Below, one piece after another: positions 5,889 to 11,030 of a DNA stretch of 18,753 bases; within the stretch, counting starts at the first letter, position 1, and every line of letters begins with the position of its first letter. The notes under the pieces were generated by a model. That model searched no databases. It was given only the letters and a program-made list of their open reading frames with translations, and was not told the DNA's origin. The DNA is from JANPEF01 sp046596055 (GTDB taxonomy: Bacteria; Eisenbacteria; RBG-16-71-46; DASYSL01), in contig JBKJNH010000100.1 in the NCBI GenBank assembly GCA_046596055.1, positions 1 through 18,753 of the forward strand, written 5' to 3'. The translations under genes were made by a program, and so were the position numbers.

Positions 5889-6570
5889 GCACCACGAGGC
5901 AGCGTCCCGCCTCCTCCTCGCGAAACGCGAGGCGGCCACCGGCGCGCTCGAGGAAGGCGCGCGCCAGCCACAGTCCCAGCGGGAACGACGCACCCGCCGC
6001 ACGCGGCCGGCCCCACGCCGCGAGCAGCGGAAGATCCGGCGGCAGGGCGAGCCCGTCGCACCGGACCGACATTTCGGCGCCCCCCCCGTCGCCCGGCGCG
6101 ACGCGCACCGCGAGGGCGCTCCCGGCCGGCACATGGGCGATCGCCGCGGCGAGGATGCGGTCGAGCGCGCGCCCCCACGCCGACTCGTCGCCGACGATCG
6201 CGTGCGCGAAGCCGGGGGACACGGTCCGTTCGAGCGGGATCCGGCGTGCCTCCGCCTGGGCGGAGGCACGAACGACCGCAGCGGACACCGCGGCTACCGG
6301 ATCGAACGGCAGCGCCACATCGCCCACGATGCCCTGCAGCAGCGCGGACGCGTCGCCGAGTTCCTCAGCAAGGCGCACCGAACGCCCGATCGCCCGTTCG
6401 AGTTCGGCCACGGCACGCTCGCGGCTGGATTCGTCCCCGGCCCGGGTCAGGAGTTCGAGCCAGAGCTCGGCGCCTCCCGCCGCGCCGCGCACGTCGTGCG
6501 CAATGTCGGCGAGAATGCGGGCCCACGACTCTTGCGGATCGATTGGTCGGGCGGGCGAGACTTCGCTCAT
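5878..6570 (-). CDS. Histidine-kinase-like protein with degenerate ATP-binding boxes
   Basis: The frame encodes 230 residues from ATG 6570. Residues about 14-85 look like a DHp dimerisation and phosphotransfer domain: ILADIAHDVRGAAGG places H25 in an H-box, followed by a second helix, RAVAELERAIGRSVRLAEEL. Residues about 90-230 follow the HATPase_c layout but are eroded. The N-box position reads ALDRILAAAIAHVP with no Asn, the G1 box (normally DxGxG) reads RCDGLALPPDL, and only a G2-like FPLGLWLARAFLERAGGRL is preserved. There is no membrane segment or sensor domain. It may be a phosphotransfer protein (ChpT-like) or a pseudokinase that passes phosphate between the neighbouring kinase and receivers. 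It converges on the NtrC-type gene with an 11-base overlap and diverges from the receiver gene with a 12-base gap. Confidence 0.75.
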   Translation of the reverse strand: MSEVSPARPIDPQESWARILADIAHDVRGAAGGAELWLELLTRAGDESSRERAVAELERAIGRSVRLAEELGDASALLQGIVGDVALPFDPVAAVSAAVVRASAQAEARRIPLERTVSPGFAHAIVGDESAWGRALDRILAAAIAHVPAGSALAVRVAPGDGGGAEMSVRCDGLALPPDLPLLAAWGRPRAAGASFPLGLWLARAFLERAGGRLAFREEEAGRCLVVLTP

Positions 6571-6582
6571 GGGGCCCCCGTG

Positions 6583-6951
6583 ATGCTGCGCGTGCTCGTG
6601 GTGGACGACGACGCAGGATCGCGCGATGCGCTCGCGATCGTGCTGTCGCTCGAGGGCTACGCGGTCGAGACCGCCGCGGACGCCGCCGAGGCGATCGCGT
6701 GCGCCCGTCGCCTCCGGCCGGACATCGTCGTGTGCGACCTCGATCTCGGCGTCGGCGGCGACGGCTTCTCGGTTGCCAGGGCGATCCGCCGCGACGCGAC
6801 GACCGCCGTGCCCCGACTGGTCGCACTTTCGGGAGCCGATACGCGCGAGGCGAAGGATCGCGCGGCCACCGCCGGATTCGAAGCTTACCTGCTCAAGCCC
6901 GTCGCGGTGACGACACTGCTTGCCGCCCTGGGCGGCGCGGGAGAAGCATAG
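6583..6951 (+). CDS. Single-domain response regulator (CheY-like receiver)
   Basis: The 122-residue protein is only a receiver domain: RVLVVDDD (acidic D8/D9), phosphoacceptor D52 in IVVCDLDL, S83 in VALSGAD and K105 in YLLKPVA. It has no output domain, so it must act by protein contact or relay phosphate. The start could be ATG 6583 or GTG 6580 directly before it; ATG is preferred because the receiver fold begins there. No good Shine-Dalgarno is visible in the GGGGCCCCC preceding it. It is followed after 32 bases by the CHASE3 kinase, which is the most likely phosphate donor and operon partner. Confidence 0.9.
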   Translation: MLRVLVVDDDAGSRDALAIVLSLEGYAVETAADAAEAIACARRLRPDIVVCDLDLGVGGDGFSVARAIRRDATTAVPRLVALSGADTREAKDRAATAGFEAYLLKPVAVTTLLAALGGAGEA

Positions 6952-6983
6952 CAGAGGTCCACCATTCCAACCCGAGGAGCTCC

Positions 6984-8363
6984 GTGTCCGATCGCCCCCT
7001 GCTCTGGCCCACCTTGCTGTTCGTCACGCTCGCGGCGCTCGTCACCGCCGTCGGGCTGGTGGGCGAGCGCAATCTCGGCGCGCTGTCGGGAGGCTTCTCG
7101 CGCGTCACGCACTCGCGCGCCGTGCTCGACGAGCTCGCCGGCATCCGCGCCGATGCCCTTGCGGCACAGTCGGCCAGCCGCGGCTTCCGCATGACGGGCG
7201 AGCCGGCGTTCCTCACTGACTTCGAGGCGGCGGCGATGCACACCCGGGGCCGGGTGGTGCGGGTGGGCGAGCTCATGGCCGACAGTCCGGCCCAACTGGC
7301 CCGTCTCGACTCGCTGCGCCGCGAGTGCGAGGACCTGTTCACGTTCTTCACCACCATCCACGAGGTCACCCGCGGTCTCGACCCGACGCCACCCTCGCGC
7401 ACAATCACGGCCCGCGGTGGGCAGGCGCTCTCGGACCGCGTGCAGGTTCGCGTCGAGGAACTGCGCGGGGCCGAGCTCGCGCTCCTCGAGGCACGGACCA
7501 GGCGCGCCGACGAGACCTACCTCATCGCCCGGCTGGCCGGGTTCGCGCTGGCCGCGGCGTCGCTCCTGCTCGGCGTCTTCGTCTACGTGCTCTTCGCGCG
7601 CACCGTGCACGCGCAGGCGCGCGAAGCCCGTGAACAGCATCGCCGCGCGGACGAACTTGCCGAGGCCGACCGCCGCAAGGACGAGTTCCTGGCCATGCTC
7701 GGACACGAATTGCGCAACCCGCTCGCGCCGATTCGCATGGCCCTGCACGTCCTCGATCACGAGGCCGCGCCCGCCGCGGCGCTCGCGCGGGCCCGGGCGA
7801 TCCTCGACCAACAGGTGGAACAGATGAGCCGGCTCGTCGAGGACCTGATGGACGTGAGCCGGGTGGCGCTCGGCAAGCTCTCGCTCCAGCGCTCGCCCAC
7901 CGACGTCCGGGAACTCGCGCACGCGGTGGCCGAGGCCGCCCTGCCGAGCATGGTCGAGCACGATCATCGTTTCGAGCTCGACCTGCCCGCGGGGCCGCTC
8001 ACGCTCTCGGTGGACCCGATGCGCCTGCGGCAGGTACTCGGCAACCTGCTCGTCAATGCCGCGAAGTACACCGATGCCGGCGGTTTCGTCCGCCTGCGGG
8101 TTCGCGCCGACGCTGCCACGAACGAGGTCGTGTTCCGCGTCGAGGACAGCGGCCGGGGTCTCACCGCCGAGGAGCGCGAACGCGTGTTCTCGCCGTTCGA
8201 GCAGGGCGTGGATGCCGGGGAGCAGGCCGAGGGTGGTATCGGCGTCGGACTGACCCTGGCCCGGCGGCTGGTCGAGATGCATGGCGGCTCGGTGCGCGCC
8301 GAGAGTCCCGGACGGGGCCTCGGCAGTACGTTCGAAGTCCGCCTCCCCCGTGGCAATTTCTAG
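6984..8363 (+). CDS. CHASE3-domain membrane sensor histidine kinase
   Basis: This 459-residue kinase starts at GTG 6984 behind GAGGAG (6974-6979). The first membrane helix is at about 8-27. A CHASE3-type periplasmic helical sensor follows (about 30-180; AQSASRGFRMTGEPAFL is the characteristic strip), and the second helix is at about 183-204. A charged linker leads to the HisKA domain with H241 in FLAMLGHELRNPLAPI. HATPase_c has an intact N-box (VLGNLLVNAAKY), G1 (EDSGRGL), F-box (FSPFEQ) and G2 (GGIGVGLTLARRLVEMHGGSV). Unlike the kinase-like gene at 5878-6570, every catalytic box is present. It is probably cotranscribed with the receiver at 6583. No terminator is visible before the next operon. 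Confidence 0.95.
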   Translation: MSDRPLLWPTLLFVTLAALVTAVGLVGERNLGALSGGFSRVTHSRAVLDELAGIRADALAAQSASRGFRMTGEPAFLTDFEAAAMHTRGRVVRVGELMADSPAQLARLDSLRRECEDLFTFFTTIHEVTRGLDPTPPSRTITARGGQALSDRVQVRVEELRGAELALLEARTRRADETYLIARLAGFALAAASLLLGVFVYVLFARTVHAQAREAREQHRRADELAEADRRKDEFLAMLGHELRNPLAPIRMALHVLDHEAAPAAALARARAILDQQVEQMSRLVEDLMDVSRVALGKLSLQRSPTDVRELAHAVAEAALPSMVEHDHRFELDLPAGPLTLSVDPMRLRQVLGNLLVNAAKYTDAGGFVRLRVRADAATNEVVFRVEDSGRGLTAEERERVFSPFEQGVDAGEQAEGGIGVGLTLARRLVEMHGGSVRAESPGRGLGSTFEVRLPRGNF

Positions 8364-8411
8364 AATTCTCTCCCCGCTTCTCCCCTTCTGACCGGTCTCG
8401 TCACGCCTGCT

Positions 8412-8450
8412 CATACCCCATAACGTGTTGTATGGCTGTGTGTTGTGTGG
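8412..8450. promoter_or_regulatory. Direct repeat and nested inverted repeats: candidate activator site
   Basis: GTGTTGTATGG (8425-8435) is repeated as GTGTTGTGTGG (8440-8450), with 10 of 11 bases identical and a 15-base register. The first copy overlaps two nested inverted repeats, CATAC/GTATG (8412-8416 and 8430-8434) and CCATA/TATGG (8418-8422 and 8431-8435). The block is noticeably AT-richer than its surroundings and lies just upstream of the -24/-12 element. Confidence 0.45.
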
Positions 8451-8456
8451 TATCCA
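8428..8456 (+). promoter_or_regulatory. Alternative sigma-70-like promoter
   Basis: TTGTAT (8428-8433) and TATCCA (8451-8456) are separated by exactly 17 bases. The -10 match is poor. It is offered only as an alternative to the sigma-54 element a few bases downstream. Confidence 0.25.
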
Positions 8457-8462
8457 ATATCG

Positions 8463-8478
8463 TGGCACGCCCCCTGCT
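8463..8478 (+). promoter_or_regulatory. Sigma-54 (-24/-12) promoter for the envelope cassette
   Basis: TGGCACG (8463-8469), four bases, then CTGCT (8474-8478). Against the RpoN consensus TGGCACG-N4-TTGCW the first seven bases match perfectly and the -12 element differs at one base (C for T). The invariant GG and GC are in correct register. Transcription should start near 8490, leaving a leader of about 57 bases before ATG 8547. The site lies in a true intergenic region, downstream of a two-component pair. Confidence 0.6.
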
Positions 8479-8546
8479 CTCATCGTTGGTGGTCGGACGA
8501 GAGCAACCGCCTCGCCCTCCCACTTGCTCTAGAAGAGGAGGATCCC

Positions 8547-8696
8547 ATGTTGTGGACCATCGCCGTCGTTCTCGTCCTGCTGTGGGCCCTGGGTATGGCA
8601 TCCAGCGTCACGCTCGGTGGCTTCGTTCACCTGTTGCTCATTCTCGCCATCGCGAGCGTCCTGATCCGGATCATCCAGGGCCGCAAGCCCATCTAG
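8547..8696 (+). CDS. lmo0937-family small membrane protein
   Basis: The 49-residue protein starts at ATG 8547, preceded by AGAGGAGGA. It consists of two hydrophobic helices, MLWTIAVVLVLLWALGM and GGFVHLLLILAIASVLIRII, joined by a short SSVTLGG turn and ending QGRKPI. This pattern (WTI start, GG-FVH/IHLLL, basic tail) is that of the lmo0937 / DUF5670 family, from memory. These tiny membrane proteins are widespread in stress-associated operons, and no biochemical role is known to me. It is the first gene of a four-gene cassette. Confidence 0.88.
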   Translation: MLWTIAVVLVLLWALGMASSVTLGGFVHLLLILAIASVLIRIIQGRKPI

Positions 8697-8704
8697 GGGG
8701 CGCC

Positions 8705-8926
8705 ATGACTCGCAACATCGGGATCGCTCTCGTCCTGCTCGGCCTCGTCGGGCTCGCCTGGGGTGGTTTCAACTGGAATCAGAAGAAGAACGTGGAACTC
8801 GGTCCCATCGACCTGCAGGTGACCGAACGGAAGTCGCTGCCGATCCCGCCGATCGCCGGCGCGGTGGCAGTCGTGTCGGGACTCGCCTTGATCTTCGCGG
8901 GCGGAACTCGACGAAAAGCAACCTGA
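8705..8926 (+). CDS. Small two-helix membrane protein (DUF3185-like)
   Basis: This 73-residue protein starts at ATG 8705, nine bases after the previous gene ends, with a G-run (AGGGGG) as a modest ribosome site. Helix 1 is NIGIALVLLGLVGLAWGG and helix 2 is IAGAVAVVSGLALIFAGG. Between them lies a polar stretch containing VELGPIDLQVTERKSLPIPP, ending with a PIPP turn before the second helix. This GP-[IL]-[DE]-[LV]xVxxxKxxxIPIPP layout is common to short inner-membrane proteins of the DUF3185 type. The polar loop probably lies in the periplasm. Function is unknown; cotranscription with the flanking genes is likely. Confidence 0.8.
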   Translation: MTRNIGIALVLLGLVGLAWGGFNWNQKKNVELGPIDLQVTERKSLPIPPIAGAVAVVSGLALIFAGGTRRKAT

Positions 8927-8940
8927 ACCCGGAGGATCCA

Positions 8941-9438
8941 TTGAAGCTCTCCTCACTCGCAGCCGTCACCAGCGCCATCGCACTCGGCCTCGTCCTCGCC
9001 GCCCCCCAGGCCTCGGCATTCGGCATCAGCGGTGGCGGTGGTCGTCTCGGCTACCTCGATCCGGAGGGCGGTGATGGCGGATTCGCCGTTGGCGCCCACG
9101 TCGAGATGGAGAGCCCGGGCTCGTCCTGGCACCTGCAGCCCAACATCCTGTACTGGAATGCGGACCAGCTGACCGGCTTCAACGGAAACCTCGACGCGCT
9201 GTATCACTTCGGCACGCATCCCGGAAGCACGCGCCCCTACCTCGGAGGCGGAATCGGCTTCAGCATGGTCGATTATTCCGATGACAACGGCAACGACAGC
9301 AGCCAGACGGACCCGGCCGCGAACCTGATCGGGGGCGTCATGTTCCCGACCGGCACGAACAGCCTGTTCGTCGAAGGCCGTTACACGTTCAGCGAAGTCA
9401 ACCAGGCGTCGATCCTGTTCGGAATCACCGTTCGCTAA
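8941..9438 (+). CDS. Outer-membrane beta-barrel protein
   Basis: The 165-residue protein starts at TTG 8941, fixed by GGAGGA (8931-8936) four bases upstream; there is no ATG near the signal peptide. Residues 1-26 form a signal peptide ending ASA. The mature part shows alternating barrel strands: GGGRLGYLDP, FAVGAHVEM, WHLQPNILYWN, NGNLDALYHFG, RPYLGGGIGFSMVDYS, DPAANLIGGVMF, LFVEGRYTFSEV and QASILFGITVR. This is about eight strands, the size of OmpA/OmpX-like barrels, and it ends in a typical strand, although the last residue is Arg rather than Phe. The sequence resembles generic outer-membrane beta-barrel (OMP_b-brl) proteins. It probably forms a small structural barrel. Confidence 0.85.
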   Translation: MKLSSLAAVTSAIALGLVLAAPQASAFGISGGGGRLGYLDPEGGDGGFAVGAHVEMESPGSSWHLQPNILYWNADQLTGFNGNLDALYHFGTHPGSTRPYLGGGIGFSMVDYSDDNGNDSSQTDPAANLIGGVMFPTGTNSLFVEGRYTFSEVNQASILFGITVR

Positions 9439-9484
9439 TCAGCGCACGACTTCAGCGACGTCTCGTCCACCGAGGAGGATCACC

Positions 9485-10243
9485 GTGGAACCCAGGAACG
9501 AACCCAACAACGTCCGTTACGACGCGCCCAACAGCGCCTCGCACAGCGGGAACAAGAAGATCCTGTGGATGTCGCTCGTCGGCCTGGGCCTGCTCGGCGC
9601 GGTCGCGGTCTACGCCCTGAACAACTCAGCGACCTCTGACGTGGCCACGGAGACCTCGTCGAGCACTCGCAAGAACAACGCCGGCAGCAACGACAACCGG
9701 GCGTCTGCGCAGGCGAGCACGGTCACTCTGCCCGCCGGCACGGCGGTGGCGATGACTCTCGAGACCTCACTCAGCACGAAGACGGCATCGGTGGGCGATC
9801 GCTTCACCGCCCGCGTGTCTTCGCCGGTCACCGTCTCGGGCAGGACGATCATTCCCGCCGGCGCGATCGTCAGCGGCCACGTCGCGCTCACCGAGCAGCC
9901 TGGCAAGGCCAGCGGTCGCGGCCGGATGCAGCTCGCGTACGATACGGTGCGCTTCAATGGCCGGACGTACGACCTTTCGTCGACCAGCCGGATCTACGAG
10001 AGCGAGTCGGGTCGTGGCAAGGACGCTGCGATGATCGGCGGCGGTGCGGTCGCCGGTGGAGTCGCCGGCGCGATCATCGGCGGTTCGGCGGGTGATGCGG
10101 GCAAGGGCGCGGCGGCAGGCGCCGTCGCCGGCACCGCGGCCTCGCTGCTGACGCGCGGCCCGCAGCTGCAGCTGCCGGCCGGTACCGCGCTTGCGGTCTC
10201 GCTCGACCGCGCGATTACCGTCCGTCCGTCGACGAACGCGTAG
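9485..10243 (+). CDS. Membrane-anchored glycine-zipper protein with two LPAGT segments
   Basis: The 252-residue protein starts at GTG 9485, with GGAGGA (9475-9480) as ribosome site. A cytoplasmic polar N-terminus (1-24) is followed by one transmembrane helix (about 25-45), a Ser/Asn/Thr-rich linker (46-78), a beta-rich domain (VTLPAGTAVAM at about 80-90 to about 170) and a glycine zipper (about 184-218). A second LPAGTALAVSL segment (about 230-240) mirrors the first. The beta domain, with GDRFTARVSSPV and IIPAGAIVSGHV, recalls VirB10/TrbI-like and conjugation-associated beta domains. Glycine zippers of this kind (Rick_17kDa/YMGG type) are typical of outer-membrane-associated proteins. The protein may bridge the periplasm. 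It is the last gene before a strong terminator. Confidence 0.82.
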   Translation: MEPRNEPNNVRYDAPNSASHSGNKKILWMSLVGLGLLGAVAVYALNNSATSDVATETSSSTRKNNAGSNDNRASAQASTVTLPAGTAVAMTLETSLSTKTASVGDRFTARVSSPVTVSGRTIIPAGAIVSGHVALTEQPGKASGRGRMQLAYDTVRFNGRTYDLSSTSRIYESESGRGKDAAMIGGGAVAGGVAGAIIGGSAGDAGKGAAAGAVAGTAASLLTRGPQLQLPAGTALAVSLDRAITVRPSTNA

Positions 10244-10274
10244 CGCGTCGTTCCAACGACATTCGAAACGAACG

Positions 10275-10306
10275 CCGCCCCGGTCCAGCTTCGAGGACCG
10301 GGGCGG
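10275..10306. terminator. Strong intrinsic terminator between convergent transcription units
   Basis: A perfect 12-bp stem, CCGCCCCGGTCC (10275-10286) with GGACCGGGGCGG (10295-10306), encloses an eight-base loop and is followed by TTTCGC on the plus strand. It closes the 8547-10243 cassette and, read the other way, could also terminate efp. Confidence 0.88.
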
Positions 10307-10331
10307 TTTCGCGTTCCTGCAGCGGGATGGT

Positions 10332-10892
10332 TCAGACGCGCTCGACGTATTTCCCGGTCGTGGTGTCGACCTTGACGCGATCGCCCTGCTTGATGAACCC
10401 GGGAACCATGACCTCGGCGCCGGTCACCAACGTGGCCCGCTTCTGGAACGCACGCGCCGTGTCGCCGCGCGCCGCGCCATCCTCGGTATCTGCGATCTCG
10501 AGCTCGACCATCTGCGGGAACTCGATGGTGACGATCTCGCTGTCGCGCATGAGCACGGGAAGGACCATGCCGTCGGTCATGAATCCGACGTAGTCCGCCA
10601 GCATCGCCTTGGGAAGCTGGATCTGGTCGTACGATTCCGTGTTCATGAAGTGGTAGTCGTCGCCCGTGGCGTAGAGGAACTGCATCGAGTGCGGCTCGAG
10701 ACGAACGTCCTGGATCTTCTCGCCCGAATTCCACGTCTCGTCGATCACGCGTCCGGTGCGCAGGTTCTTGAGCTTGGTGCGGACGAACGCCCCGCCCTTG
10801 CCGGGCTTGACGTGCTGAAACTCGACGACCCGATAGAGGTCGTTCTTGTGCTCGATGACGAGCCCGTTCTTGATGTCGGCGGTATTGGCCAC
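10332..10892 (-). CDS. efp: Translation elongation factor P
   Basis: This is a complete 186-residue EF-P, which enters stalled ribosomes between the P and E sites and relieves arrest at polyproline stretches. The start is GTG 10892, behind GAGGAA. Domain I carries the loop HVKPGKGGAFVRTKLKN, whose tip lysine (K32) is the residue modified in many bacteria. Domains II and III follow normally (MQFLYATGDDYHFMN, then VPGFIKQGDRVKVDTTTGKYVERV). A lysine tip argues against the EarP rhamnosyl-arginine type and fits lysylated, otherwise modified or unmodified EF-P. No modification enzyme is encoded here. A 138-base gap separates it from the aconitase-like gene upstream, so it may be in the same operon or have its own promoter. 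Confidence 0.98.
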   Translation of the reverse strand: MANTADIKNGLVIEHKNDLYRVVEFQHVKPGKGGAFVRTKLKNLRTGRVIDETWNSGEKIQDVRLEPHSMQFLYATGDDYHFMNTESYDQIQLPKAMLADYVGFMTDGMVLPVLMRDSEIVTIEFPQMVELEIADTEDGAARGDTARAFQKRATLVTGAEVMVPGFIKQGDRVKVDTTTGKYVERV

Positions 10893-11030
10893 GCGGTTCC
10901 TCGGGATCGGGGTTTCGGCGGTCGCACGGACCGGCGGCGCCGAGGGGCTCGGCGGACGTCAGAGTCTACGCCGCGGGGCGCGCGGGCCGCAACCGCGCGA
11001 CTTGACCGTGTCGCCGTGGGTCGCCGCTCG

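Noticed and set aside
6885..8483. Minus-strand 532-codon frame opposite the CHASE3 kinase
   Set aside because: There is no recognisable domain, and the plus strand has every histidine-kinase box in order.
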